Below are positions 10,981 through 23,251 of a stretch of 64,000 bases of DNA, piece by piece. This DNA comes from Chamaecyparis obtusa (lineage: Eukaryota; Streptophyta; Pinopsida; Cupressales; Cupressaceae), in assembly GCA_027943335.1 (NCBI GenBank), contig BSBK01009265.1, positions 1 to 64,000 of the forward strand, read 5' to 3'. Position 1 is the stretch's first letter. Every line of letters starts with the position of its first letter. The notes beneath the pieces are model-generated. The model saw only the letters and a program-made list of their open reading frames with translations, made no database searches and was not told the origin of the DNA. A program made the translations under genes and the position numbers.

Positions 10981-11987
10981 CTAAGTTGATGTAGAAATGT
11001 CAACATCATGCGAAGACACATTACTATCTACTCTCTCTCCTTGAACCAATGCCTTATTGAAATATTTTACCTTCCAAACCTTACCATCATCTTCATTTTC
11101 TAGTTTACTGAAATGATTCTTGAATTCATCTATGTACTCATTAAGACTTTTACCATTGCCACCAATATTCTTCTTTATAATCATAGGTGGTGGTCCTCTT
11201 CTATTGTTCATTCAATTATACCTGAAAAAATTCTCTATGTGTCCTAAGTTGTTGCATTTGAAACATGTAGGTGGTCATCTGTCTTGATTAACCCACAACT
11301 TACAATACCTTGCAGTGTGCCCAAGTTTATTGCATTTGTAGCATGCAATCTTCACTGTTGATTCTTCTCTGATGTAATCTTGTTTATATCTAGACTAATC
11401 AGGTTTCCTACATTCTTCCTTATTGTGTCCATATGTATAATAGTTATAACAATAACTAGTAAAGGGTTTGAAAGGACTGTTGCCTCTACAATCTCTTTTC
11501 ATGTGTCCAAGTTTTTTGCATCCAAAGCATCTACCTATGAAAGGTCTGATCTGATCTCTAGGTCTCTTAAGAGTAGGTCTTTCTACAGTCTTTGCTTCAT
11601 ATGTTTCTTCATTAGTCTTAGAATATTCTCCTTCATTGTATCCAATTCCAGTCATGTCTCCTTTAGGTTTCTGTCTCTCTCTTTGTTCATCAATTTTATC
11701 ACTGCTCATGTGTAACTTCTCAATATAAAATATGTATTGAGTGAGTTCACCTTTTATGATTGGATTGTACTTCTCCAATTCCTAACATTTATCCTTGTAG
11801 TGATCAAGTTCAGTCTTCATCTCTCCTATATGTATATTTTCTTCTTTTAGAGTTTCTTCAGCTTTGTATCTTCCATCCTTTTCATGTTGAATCTCTTTAA
11901 TCATCAGAAGATTAATTTGTTCTTTTTCCCGCTCCAGCTTCTTTATTTGGTCTGATGTATCATTGTATGAATCCTCCTTGATCTTAT
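10981..11987 (-). pseudogene. gag-like gene of B, 3' part
   Basis: This continues the gene that starts at 43552; element D split it at codon-level precision at the CTTAT target site. It holds the rest of the coiled coil, then zinc-knuckle-like motifs near 11560-11520 (CX2CX4HX4C), 11460-11420, 11350-11310 and 11270-11230, and the conserved tail before TAG at 10983-10981. Internal stops include TAG at 11784-11782 (shared with A) and another after the second knuckle. Confidence 0.7.
11983..11987. repeat. Target-site duplication of element D, left copy
   Basis: CTTAT precedes the LTR terminus at 11988 and recurs at 43380-43384 after the other terminus. Both copies lie in B's gag-like gene. Confidence 0.85.
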
Positions 11988-13188
11988 TGCTAGATTGGAG
12001 CGATAGGGTACTGAGAGGGGAGGGGTGAATCAGTGCCCACAAAAACTTTCAACTCATAAACCTTTCAAACCTTGAACAATAAATAGTAGTAACCTTCAAC
12101 TATAACTTGAATCCATTGCATGCATCATTTATTCATTTAACTATCAAAGTAAATAACATGAAATCAACAAGGTAATCATCAAATAACACAAGTATTTTGG
12201 TAATGCAGAAACCCTTGTTAGAAGGAAAAACTGCAGTGGGGATGACACCCACAAATTCTTTACTACTGTAGATAGAAAAGGTTTGCCTATTAGGGCTACA
12301 AGTGGTGATCACTTCTAGTGATCTTACCCTGTTAGGAGTAACATTTCAGGTTAGTTAGATCTACCTAGTGATAGGATTTTAACAACACTACTTGAATGTG
12401 CACTCGGTTAAGAGATTTACATAAAGACTGTTAGGTCTACTTTGTTAAGAGATTTTACCAAAAATCTGTTACAATGATTAGAAAATAACAGGTATCTATC
12501 TGCTAATGATAACTCAACTTGTCTGATACAGATCAATGAAATATTGAATAGATATCACTTTTCTATGTGAAGATCTCTTCTCTGAACTGCTCGGTAGCCT
12601 GATCTGATTCTGCTCAATTTGATTATCCTTGAATACTATTCTGGTCTGTTTGACAACTGATAATCTTGAAGTTGGCTAATGCTTCAAGATCTTCTTCACT
12701 CATACATCTCCACAGTTACATCAAAATGATGCAAAATAAAATTATATAACATACTATTTTATGCTGATTACAAAATTAGGTTACAATGTCTTAGAGAAAA
12801 AAAACCTAAGATCAATGGTGTACAAAAATAACCTAGATCAAAAAATTACATAAGATCTTCATCGCATTTAATGAATATCTCAACAATAAATTATCCTCGA
12901 TCTTGGTAAAATTTTTTATGATTATGTTGTAACTGTTTGCATAGATAAATGTGCCATTCCTGATTCCTATGTCATTTTATGTGATCCTCAGTAAAAACTG
13001 TATATACTGCTTGATAATTACACTGGTGCTCGGTATCTAGTCTATTCGGTGTTTACTACGCTCGGTATCGGTGTCAAGACTTAACCAACTAGCTTTAGAT
13101 GCTTTCTTTTACCGACTAGGTTAACATAGGTAACTGACCGATATCTTTGATACTAATGAAAATCATTAATGCTCAATTAGAGATAACA
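11988..13188 (-). repeat. 3' LTR of element D
   Basis: 1201 bp from TGCTAGATTGG (mutated from TGTTGGATTGG) to GAGATAACA. It aligns end to end with 42181-43379. The motif GAGGGGAGGGGTGAATCAGTG lies near the left end, and several copies of a TGTTAGGAG-like word lie at about 12290-12460. An ATG at 12042-12040 reads out of this LTR in frame into B's gag coiled coil. Confidence 0.9.
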
Positions 13189-13412
13189 ATCTCCCCCTTT
13201 GGCATTAGTATCAAAACTCAAAATGTATATAGACAAAATGTCTCAAAAAAAATATTTCCTATCTTCACCATATACATAGTCAACAAAAATTTGTACTCCC
13301 CCTTGGTGCATGCTCCTGGTAATGTGTAGTATACTTAGCATTTTATATACATATTTGGCATATACATGTTATCCCCCTTTTTGATATTAATGCCAAATAA
13401 GATTATGTATAC
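13189..13412 (-). promoter_or_regulatory. 3' untranslated region of D with two polypurine tracts
   Basis: On the minus strand the tract next to the LTR reads ATGCCAAAGGGGGAGAT (13189-13205). A second copy, AATATCAAAAAGGGGGATAA, lies at about 13370-13390, some 25 bases after the ORF2 stop. A third pyrimidine block, TCCCCCTTGG, lies at about 13297-13306. Confidence 0.7.
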
Positions 13413-16069
13413 TTACAGCTTGTCAAAAATGTGCTTCTGGGTTTTCTTTAGTGACTCCAAGAGGTTTTCCCATTCCTCTTTCAAGTTGGTGAGAGCAAGA
13501 TGCCCAAGACCGACTTGTGCATGCATATCAAGAATGTTGTCCAACACAAAATTTTTTGGTGTTGCAACAAGCATTTAAGGTACATAAGCAACTCAGTCTG
13601 AAGTTCTGTGACTTGATCACTTATTGTTTCTTCCTACTTTCTGAGGTCTGCTCTTAACTGCTAGAGTTCTTGAACTTTCAAGATGTGCTTTACAAAATCT
13701 CGAGGCTCGGTTAAGGCTACCTGTGCACTGGACTGAATTTCTTTCTCAAGTTGTTTTATCTTTTCACTGACCTTGATAGTGAAATTATCCACAGTGCATA
13801 GCTTGATCAAGATTTGACTTATTAATTGAGTAATAGACTAAATATTAGTTATTACCTTTGATAGCATGACCTTATTAATTACCACTTCTTGGTTGATCCT
13901 TTCTACCAATTTATGTTGTATTTTTTTATTCTGCCTAATCTTCTATCCTCTTCTCTACTTCAATATCTGGGGCATTTATTTCCTTGGTAAGTGCATCAAG
14001 TTGGTCCATGATGGGAGTATCTTCATCTATTTTTACCTCAGGTACTACCTATTGTAAGATATCCTAGAAATTTTCATGTATCTCCTTGCTCTTGCACTCT
14101 TGCCTTAATTTTTCTTGTGCGGCCTTCCTTGTACACAATTCCCCATATTTCCTCAATTCTTTAGGGCTAAGGGTCTTGGGGTCACATTCTGGTATGACAA
14201 TAATTTTATCTAAAGTGACTGACCCTTTTCCTTTTTTCTTTTTCTTCTTTTTCTTCTCAGGTTCAGTAGATGAACTTTTAACAAAAGGTACAAGTGCCTT
14301 TACCTCTATACTTTGTGTAACCTACCCAGTTGACACTATGTCTTCCTTCTACTTCTCCTCGATAGTCTTTGTGTCGATTGATTTGTGTTGGAGCTTCTGA
14401 TATAGTGTTCGGTGGGGTGGCCTTGATTACTGTAGGATTCTCCTGATCCTTTGATTCTGTTTCTATTGCCTCTTTTCCTTTAGGCTTGTTTGTCTCTGCT
14501 GGTATGTCTACTTCTTGTTCCCCTATTGTATCTTGTGGTTGCTCAGGGTCTGAGCCTTTTGGTTTCTCTTGAGATAAGATTTCAACTGCTTCAACAAGAA
14601 TAGGAAGCTTGCTCGAGAATGATGTGAATGCACACTCGGTAACTTGACCTTCATCCTTGCATTATCTAGTGCTATGTTCACATCTTCATCCTCATCTCTG
14701 TCATCAGGATCACCATTAGTGATGTCCTCAATGAGTACATCATTATCATTTTTCTCCTTTATCTAGATCTCTGCTCAATCCGGTGCATCACGTGAACTAT
14801 CCTTAATTTCTTTAGCAAGTGTTGTATCAATCACCTCAGTAAATGATACATCTAACTCTTTTGTCTTCTTTCCTATACCATCATCAATAAATATGCCTTT
14901 TCCTTTGGACTTCTGTCTCTTTTTAGACAAATTTTGAAATGATTTTTTCTCATTTTGCTCTCTGACTGCAAAAATTGATCTCTAGATGAGTTGACCAGAC
15001 TCATCAAGATCTGCCAGATTTTAATCTAAAACTTGCATCGCCCAAACTTTTATTTTGAATCTCTGAACATATGTATCCATTAGCTCCTTAATTGCAATAA
15101 GAGGTAAGTCTGGTGCTACCGATACTAGGGCTTGTTCCCTCATCTTCCTCTCAATATCCAAGACATATGACCACTTCTAATTTATTCTCTCTTCTAATGC
15201 CTCGAGAAGTTGTGTAGTAAATTCTAATAGAACTTTTCTAAAGCGTATCATCATCTGAATGACTACTTCCTCAATTGTATTTTGGTCCTCGGTAGACATG
15301 CTGTCAAACTGACTAAGTTTTGAATCGATGAGATCTCCATTCTCTATGATGTCAGCAACAACATCATTAATAGTTCTATCCTTGTTACTTACAACCTTGA
15401 ATTGACTTGTGTCATTTTCATTTTCTTCTTCCTCAAGGTCTTCCTTACATCTTATTAGTCTTCTTCTTTTCCTCAGTTCCTCAGCTACAACCTTGGGTCC
15501 TCTCTTTGCATAAGTTTTAGTCGGTGTAGATTCCTTTGGTTTTTCTGCCTTCATAGATCCCTTTTTCTATGGTGGTGAAGCTCTGGTTGTTGACCTTGTT
15601 CGTGCACCTGTTTGCACTGGCAACTGCATCTTCTTAGGAGTAGGAGTGGGAGAAACTAGTATAGAGTATTTTTCTTTCTCAAACTTAGTTTCCTCACTAT
15701 CATATGATTTGTCAGCCAACATTAACTGACCTTCGATTGCAGGTTCAACCGGTGACTCCTCAGATGAGTCAGATACATCTCTAAACTGTTCAGTTAAAAC
15801 TTTCTTCATTTTCTTTTCTTTTCTTGTTATTTTTTCGATGGCAAGACCTATTTTTATTCTTGATTTTGCTTCTTCAAAGGTTCCAAACCTCTCCGCCTTC
15901 TTGTCCTTCGACAATGCAAGTAAAGCCTTGATTGATTTCAAATCGAAGTCATGATCCATTTTATATCCCATGGGTGCTAGCCATTTTGTCCTTGGCTCTA
16001 TAGCTTTAATCATTGTATGGTTGGTGTCCACTAGGAAACAAATATCCATCTCATACTTCTCGACCAGTG
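13413..16069 (-). pseudogene. Second gene of D, C-terminal half
   Basis: This continues the protein that breaks off at element E. The stretch 16049-15177 has two long frames: a block ending in IEPRTKWLAPMGY, as in E, then Lys/Glu-rich and Ser/Thr-rich sequence with a TRSTTRASPP basic segment, then a helical part. Decayed frames continue, with a Lys-rich run (about 14270-14240) and a PECDPKTLSPKELRKY block, to a final stop at 13415-13413. Several nonsense codons and frameshifts are present. Function unknown. Confidence 0.55.
16065..16069. repeat. Target-site duplication of element E, left copy
   Basis: CAGTG before the LTR terminus at 16070; the identical five bases follow the other terminus at 23247-23251. 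Confidence 0.9.
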
Positions 16070-17190
16070 TGTTAGGAATGGGAACACTGAGAGGGGGGGG
16101 GGGGTGAATTAGTGTTCATTGTATTTTAACTTTTAACTTTAATCTTATGCTAAACATAAATGCTTAAGAACTGAATTAAACATTTACATAAACATGAAAC
16201 ATGAAATCAACACATGACACCAATATAGTTACGGGGAAACCCAAATAGGTAAAAACCCTAGTGGGACTTGATACCCACTAATAATTTGCACTAGTGTTTT
16301 GTGATCCTTGTTAGAAGATCCTTTACCCTGTTAGGAGTAGCTTTACAATGCTTTAAGTATAGTAGACCTTATTAAGGGTCAGACCCTATTAGGAGTCTTT
16401 TATAATGATGTTTTTTAGGGGAGTGGACTCACTATCCTAGAGCTCACTGCTCAAATGGTGAAGGCTACAACCTTCTAATTTAGATACACACTATATCTAC
16501 AGGTGAACTATTCATTGTGACATTGCTTGTCAGATTAGTTCCTTTGGTGCACTGATGCTTTGACCTCTAGAAAAACTCTAATACATCTTATGCTGACTTT
16601 TCACACCTCTACTCTGCTTAACACAACTCTATTTCTACTTCCATGCCCAATAAAATGGGTGCACCTTTTATTTATGCACTTATACAAACAAAATAATTAG
16701 GTCGGCCCTATAACTAATTACAAACAATGCTTCCAATTGAACTGGCTTAAGCATGCTTACAATTATACATATAAACATGTCAAAAACCTAAATACAATGG
16801 GTGCATGGCCTTTACAACATTAAATTATAATCATAAACCAAAAAAGCTAACTGTCGGCTCCATGCTCTGATCGCTGTTGGCACACACCGGCTGTGCAACT
16901 TCAACTGACTGTAACTTTCACATCTTTGCATATCTACTTATGTGCTCATAGAATAAGAATAAGTATAGTCTAAAAACCTTAACTTCTAGGGAACATACCA
17001 TAATTCATCCATACACATGTGCGCTGGTGCTCTGAGCTGTTGGGACTTTGTATGCTGTCCAGTCTTCAACACTTAACTGAATTCTGACCTTTACACTAAG
17101 TGCGCTGACTCCAAACTATTATATGCCTTTGTTTCCATGATGAAAACACTATATCTAGTCATATACTTCAGTATAGACAACTTTCCAACA
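16070..17190 (-). repeat. 3' LTR of element E
   Basis: 1121 bp, TGTTAGGAATGGG to TTTCCAACA, matching 22129-23246. A run of G (about 16091-16103) makes it slightly longer than its partner. Repeated TTAGGAG-like words lie at about 16310-16400. Confidence 0.92.
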
Positions 17191-17389
17191 ATCTCCCCCT
17201 TTGTCATTAATGGCAACAAAGGAATATGGCCAAGTTGCTAACTATACCTTTACACAAAAACTTGTCTTCTATACATCTTCTATACATAACCTTATATCTC
17301 CTATACATATATATACTCCATATTCTATACAAAACTCTCCCTTTGACATTAATGAAAAAAGTGCATCAAAAAACTATATGTACACTTAC
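17191..17389 (-). promoter_or_regulatory. 3' untranslated region of E with two polypurine tracts
   Basis: On the minus strand AATGACAAAGGGGGAGAT abuts the LTR (17191-17208). A second copy, CATTAATGTCAAAGGGAGAG, lies at 17335-17354, about 35 bases after the ORF2 stop. The layout is the same as in A, D and G. Confidence 0.75.
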
Positions 17390-20300
17390 TCACTTAGGGA
17401 AAACATCTAGATATGCAATTTTGAGGTTCTGGATCTCCTTCTTCCAAAAGGTTATCAATGAATTGACTATTTATAGATGGGTGCATAATGCATATTGAAG
17501 CTTCTCCATCTTCTCCAATTCTATGCTCAGACCTTGATCATAGGTTATCATGGTTGCATCAATCTCCTTTATGTTCTAACTGAGAATGTCTAGTGAGGGT
17601 GCAAGAGCATTCCTCAATTGAGTCTGTCTAGACCTTATCTTCTCCATTTCTTTCTCTGCCTTCTCAATTATGTCCAACTGACCTTGATAGACATTGTTAC
17701 ACATGTTCACTTCAGTGGATGTGTCTAGCACTGAATTCTTCACCTTCTCAATCATTGCCTTTTCATCTTTGATCTTCTTAAGATGGGCATTAGTGAGGTT
17801 ATCTTGATCCATGGATTCTGCAATGGCTTTCCTTCCTTGATCTGCAAATTCCTTCAAGGATGCTTGACCAGACTTAAGTGAACTTAAGTCAAGTGCAAAG
17901 TTTCTCATTATTTCATTGAGTCTCTTCTTCAAGTATTTCTCTTCTGCCACTATGGATGCAGATTCTTCTAAGCGAGAAAAATTGACTTTGAACTGTGAGA
18001 TGACTGAGCTCACATCATCAACCAAATGTACATTTTGCACTTTCTTATCCTCTAGCAGCAAACTGTTCAAGATATTCACTGATTCTACTAGGAGAGGATT
18101 TCTCATGACTTGCTTCTCCTTTTCTTTCTCCATAGCCAGGACGCTGAACTTAATCAGGTCTTCTTCTTTCCAAGAATCCAAACTACTTGTGTTTGGTGTC
18201 AAACTTGACAACAATGCAGAGGAAGGAGTGATGGGAGTGTTGTCCATTACTAATTCTTATTTTACTGTGATCAGTTCAACAACAGTTTCATCTTTTCTTT
18301 CTTTTTCCTTTTCTCATTCTTTCTCATGAGAAACATCTTCTATGAGTACTTCTTCTTGCTGAATGGGAGGTGTACTACTGCATAGGATTTTAGCTTCCTC
18401 AGTGCTGAAAAATGCTTCCTCAAATTTGTCCAAATCCTTATCAGTAGTCACCATGGCTATTTCCACATTATCTATGATAATAGTGCTATCTTTGTGTGAT
18501 TCTGTCATGGGCGCAGACTTGTCTGCTTCTGTTTGAGTTTTTGCTATGGGCGCTGAGTCCTGAGGACTTGTCATTGGTACATTAGTGGGCTCTGCCACTT
18601 TGTCTTCCTTATTGGGTGCATGAGAGATAGGCATAGTAGGTGTTTTTATATATTGTTCTAATAACACCTTCTCGAAAGCCTTTTCTATTTCCTTCAAAAT
18701 TAGCTCATAGTCTTTGTTCATGATGTGAAGAGTCCTCATCTTAGTCCTTAGGTGTGGCTTCACCAAATTTAATATCAGTGCCACTTCTTTAGAACAAATA
18801 GGTAGAGTACCTTCTAGTACTTTTCTCTAATCCTTAGATCTTCTTCATTAGCTTGTCTCTTTAGGTTTTCTAAAATATCCCATACTTTATCTAGAATTTC
18901 TGTTTTCAACTCAAGGACTGTCTTCTTGAATTTGATCATATGTTTGACAATCATACTATGAATTTTTGATTTGTCAATCTCACTTTATGTGTCATAATAC
19001 TTTTTTACTTGATCAATTCTGCTCTCATCAACAATTCTTGCATTCAAAACTTTAAGGCTAGGTTTGAATCCTGCCTGAGGAGGTGCTTGAGTGTTTTTCT
19101 TGCTCCTTAATGCTTGCGAGGATGGATGACTAGTGCTAGCTTCTTTCTTCCTCCCGAATAAAGGCTTATACTCTGGAGTAGTATCTTTGGGTGCAGAAGG
19201 AGTACTATCTTCTTTACCCTTCTGACTGTCATCTGATTCAATTTTTATCTTCTTCAGCTTAGGATCTTCTTGTTCTTCCTCTACTGCCGTGCCTTTCAAT
19301 TCTAGGGAAATCTTTTCATCCCTTGCTTTATCAAGGTCTTCTTGAGATACACCATGTATTCTCAAGATTTCAGATGTGACCTTTGCAACCTTTCTTTTTG
19401 TTGCAACACTTTTTAGCTTAGCATCAACTTCTCTAGTCTTTTCTTCATAGGTTCCCCACCTAGGTTCATTATCATCTTTAGGGGCTTATAACAATACCTG
19501 TGCATAGGCTTCAAGAACTTGTTCCTCTGCCTCATAACCAAGTGGATGAATCCACTTAGTTCTAGGCTCAATGGCTTCCATACATGTAGTGTCTATTTCC
19601 ACCATAAAGCATATTGTGTCTTTATACTTTTCCACAATATTCTCAGGAATCCTGTACCTCATCTACATCCTTGCTCTGAAGGTCTTCAATTCCAAGGTTA
19701 CATAGTCTCTTAAGGTGCTTTCAGTGCATGCCTTGTTTGATATCTGAGGCATTGTAGGAATGGATTTGTCCAAGTACAAATCTGATATCTTCCCAACAAT
19801 ATGAAGGTTCATGTAGATGATTAAGGATCCAAACCTGAATATCTTTGTTTTGTCATGTTTGATAGCTTTGATGTTGTCTATCAACTGTGTGTGCAAGATC
19901 TAACACAAGTTGAACTCTCCATCTTCTTATACAAGTTGGATGGCTACTAGAATAGTGCTCGCAGACACACTATTCACCTTGCTGGTGTGATGAAATCTAT
20001 AACCCAGTAGCATTGACATCAATTTGATGTCTTCTTGCTCTATAGGCTCAATGGTCATGCTGCGCCTATCACTTTTGGATTTGCATGTTTGCTCCACCAT
20101 TTTCCTTACATCCTTACCCACTGGAAGGACGTTGCCTATTCTAGAAAGGCCTGTCATCTCATGAATTAGGTCATTTGTGATTCTCACTGGAACATCTCCA
20201 ATCCAAAATAGATCATCATGGATTATGCTCAACAAGATTTTTATCCATTTAGTCTCATAGAATTTATATGCCATGGAATATTCAACAATGGGGTGATCAT

Positions 20301-20550
20301 TCCATTTGGGGTATTCATCCATGAACATTTTATCCGGTTTCAACATTGTGTCCATGTGTGCCCTTAAACTATCTAGTCCAACAGGTTCCTTCTTACAATA
20401 GATGTAAGCCCTTATGTCTTCTACATGCATGATGCCCATCGGCGTATGAGAGAATGCTCCCTCTAAATCATCTAGGGTTGATTTAAATGGGTGCCTCTTG
20501 AAAATGTATCTCTTCTTTTCAGCAACATCAAAAACTATGGGAGTGGCCAT
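17390..20550 (-). pseudogene. Second gene (ORF2) of E, unknown protein of about 1,050 residues
   Basis: Starts at the ATG at 20550 (MATPIVFDV) and ends at TGA 17392-17390. The frame is the same from 20550 to about 18985, then shifts once before 18784. Blocks in order: RHPFKS, GAFSHTPMGIMHVEDIRAYI, a WIKILLS block, HEMTGLSRIGN, LLGYRFHHTSKVNS (residues 1-210), FRFGSLIIYMNLHI, IEPRTKWIHPLGYEAEEQ, then acidic and Lys-rich linkers and a long helical C-terminus (18247-17576) with clear heptad-like charge patterns. Only a few nonsense codons break it. I find no enzyme motif. The N-terminal core is shared with A, B and D, so it was under selection in a common source. Confidence 0.65.
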
Positions 20551-20943
20551 GACTTACTTGCTAATCACTCTCCAACTGAACTTAGAGATGATTTGACGGC
20601 TTCCAAATTGGCGCAATGAGCTAGTCAATATCCAAGACTTCACAACACCTTCCAAGGCTCTTTCTTCTCTCCTATCACTCTGAATTTGAATGCAATGAGC
20701 AATCAAATGACTTCTATGTACTTTAAATTGAAAAATCTGCCATTAATGCATGTCGTGTAAACCAGGCTATCACTTCAAAATTTCAAACTTGAGCTTTGCT
20801 AACAATCAGCATGTGTGCTCTTGCACGAAGGTTTCTATACACTCCAAAAGCTTAAGTCCAAAGGCACATACTCTGAGGATGAGTATACCAGCTACGCAAG
20901 GGACTAGAGCTAAATTAGCTCCCCCTATTACCCTAAGGTCCAT
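20551..20943 (-). other. Gap between gag-like and second gene of E
   Basis: 393 bases with stops in every frame. The sequence after the gag stop holds the purine block ATAGGGGGAGC (seen as GCTCCCCCTAT near 20919-20929). It is similar in length to the A and B gaps, which suggests a fixed spacer rather than deleted coding sequence. Confidence 0.45.
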
Positions 20944-22074
20944 TCATGTAGATGTAGAGGGTGCATCCACTTGGGATGCATCCAATACATTCTCATCAGC
21001 ATTGTCCTTCTTTCCTTTTGACCAAATCAAGCTCACATCCTCTGAGGCTTTTACAAACTTGACTTCTTCTTCAGGATCCAAAACTAGTTCTTCGGTCTTT
21101 TTAGGGCTTTCCTGACCTTGCGTCCTTGATCTAAAGAACCTTGAGATATGTCCAGCCTTGTTACAAGAGTGAAAAATGATTGGAGGTCTATTATTTCTTG
21201 GTGCATTGACATGAGTGACCATTTTGCATGTTTTGGCTGAGTGACCATTATAGTTACATATCTGACATGTAACATTCTGAGAACTTCTAACATTTGTCTA
21301 ATTCTAATTTCTTTGATCTTGCTAAGTCTTATTCTTCTTACTAGTCTTGCAATTCATAACTTTATGACCAAATCTATTGCATGAATAACAGTAGCCATTA
21401 AAAGGTTTTACCTCTGTACAATTTCTTACAATGTGACCATTCTTGTTACAAGCAAAACAAGTGCGTTCTACTTTCTTGCGCTCATTCTTAGGAGGACCAC
21501 CATTGTCTTTGGTTTGATCTTCAGTCTTCTCATCATCAGTAGAGTTCTTTTGTGAATCCTTTCTTGCTCACATATTGTCAATCTGATTTTGTGCTTCATT
21601 GAATCCAATGCAGCTAGTGTCTCCTTTGATTCTTCTTGCATACAACTGAGATTCTACCAAATTAGCACTAGTGTGTAATTTGTCAATATGATTCTTGGCT
21701 TCTTTCAATTTAGATTCCAAGCTCTCTTTGATATTCTTTAGCTCCAAGATTTATAAGTTAGCATCCCTTAGCTCTTCATTGAGTTGAAGGTTCTCCTTGA
21801 CTTGTTCATTGTAGACATCTTGATTGTTCATCAGTTTGTCATCAAATTTTTCAAGCTGACTTAACAAGGATGCATTTTCTTCACTCAAATTCTTGACTTT
21901 TTCTTCAAGTTCACTATTAGAGGATCATTTCAAATCCTTTCTTAGTCTTTTGATAACTAATTGAGCATTATTGACTTTTTCTTTTAGTTCTTCAATTTCT
22001 CTTTTTGAATTGTTCAGGTCTTCAAGAGCGGCTTCAAGATTTTTCTTCAGATGTTTCATATATACTTTGTCCAT
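20944..22074 (-). pseudogene. gag-like gene of E: long coiled coil and four zinc knuckles
   Basis: 377 codons in one frame from the ATG at 22074 (MDKVYMKHLKK) to a stop at 20944. Residues 1-150 are a coiled coil. Three canonical CX2CX4HX4C knuckles start near 21465 (CFACNKNGHIVRNC), 21400 and 21275; a fourth near 21175 is degenerate (first and last Cys lost). The C-terminus is acidic and ends in STST, as in B and D. A handful of nonsense codons break the frame. Expected role: capsid and RNA packaging, inferred from the knuckles and position. Confidence 0.75.
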
Positions 22075-22114
22075 GATCTCCTCAAGTGGTTAAACTTCTT
22101 TGCTGAGGACCAGA

Positions 22115-22126
22115 ACTCTGATACCA
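22115..22126 (-). other. Primer-binding site of E (initiator tRNA-Met type)
   Basis: On the minus strand TGGTATCAGAGT lies two bases after the 5' LTR end; it differs from the canonical TGGTATCAGAGC only at the last base. Confidence 0.88.
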
Positions 22127-22128
22127 AT

Positions 22129-23246
22129 TGTTAGGAATGGGAACACTGAGAGGGGGGGATGAATTAGTGTTCACTATATTTTAACTTTTTACTTTAATCT
22201 TTATGCTGAACATAAATGCTTAAGAACTGAATTAAACATTTACATAAACATGAAACATGAAATCAACACATGACACCAATATGGTTATGGGGAAACCCAA
22301 ATAGGTAAAAACTCCAGTGGGACTTGATACCCACTAATAATCTATACTAGTATTTTGTGATCCTTGTTAGAAGATCCTTTACCCTATTAGGAGTAGCTTT
22401 ACAATGCTTTAAGTACAGTAGACCTTGTTAAGGGTCAGACCCTATTAGGAGTCTTTTACAATGATCCCTATTAGGGGAGTGGACTCACTATCCTAGAGCT
22501 CACTGCTCAAATGGTGAAGGCTAGAACCTTTTGATTCAGATACACACTATATCTGTAGGTGAATTGTTCACTGTGACAGTGTTTGTCAGATCAGTTCCTT
22601 TGGTGCGCTGATGCTTTGACCTCTAGCAAAGCTCTAATACATCTTATGCTGACTTCACATACCTCTGATCTACTTAACACAACTCTATTTCTACTTCCAT
22701 GCCCAATACAATGGGCACACCTTATATTTATGTGCTTATACAGACAAAACAATTAGGTCAGCCCTATAACTAATTACAAACAACACTTCCAATTGAATTG
22801 GCTTAAGCATGCTTACAATTATACATATAAAGATGTTGGTAACCTAAATACAATGGGCACATGGCCTTTATACCATTAAATTATAATTGCAAACCAAAAA
22901 AGCTAACTGTCGGCTCCATGCTCTGTTCGCTGCTGGCACACATTGGCTGTGCAACTTCAACTGACTATAACTTTCACATCTTTTCATATCTACTTATGCA
23001 CTCATAGACTAAGCATAAGTATAGTCTAACAACCTTAACTTCCAAAGTGCATATCATAATTCATCTGTACACACGTGCGCTGATGCTCTGAGCTGCTGGG
23101 ACTCTGTATATTGTCTAGTCTTCAACACTTAACTGAATTCTGACCTTTACACTAAGTGTGTTGACTCCAAACTGCTATATGACTTTGTTGCCATAATGAC
23201 AACACTATATCTAGTCATATACTTTAGTATAGACAACTTGCCAACA
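22129..23246 (-). repeat. 5' LTR of element E
   Basis: 1118 bp, TGTTAGGAATGGG to CTTGCCAACA, with CAGTG directly outside. Five TTAGGAG-like words in about 120 bases (22365-22485) lie where the transcribed R/U5 region should be. Confidence 0.92.
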
Positions 23247-23251
23247 CAGTG

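Larger units (their letters stand above)
16070..23246 (-). mobile_element. Element E: complete non-autonomous LTR retrotransposon
   Basis: 7177 bp with both LTRs, primer site, both genes, polypurine tract and a perfect 5-bp TSD (CAGTG). It lies inside D's second gene. Minus-strand order: 5' LTR, gag-like 22074-20944, second gene 20550-17390, duplicated polypurine tract, 3' LTR. It is the best-preserved member of the superfamily in this window and the one to use as a model for the layout. No pol domain is present. Confidence 0.92.

Noticed and set aside
11380..11715. Plus-strand frames opposite B (8113-8460, 9026-9352, 11380-11715)
   Set aside because: Same artefact as above: they mirror minus-strand knuckle and Lys/Glu-rich coding sequence.
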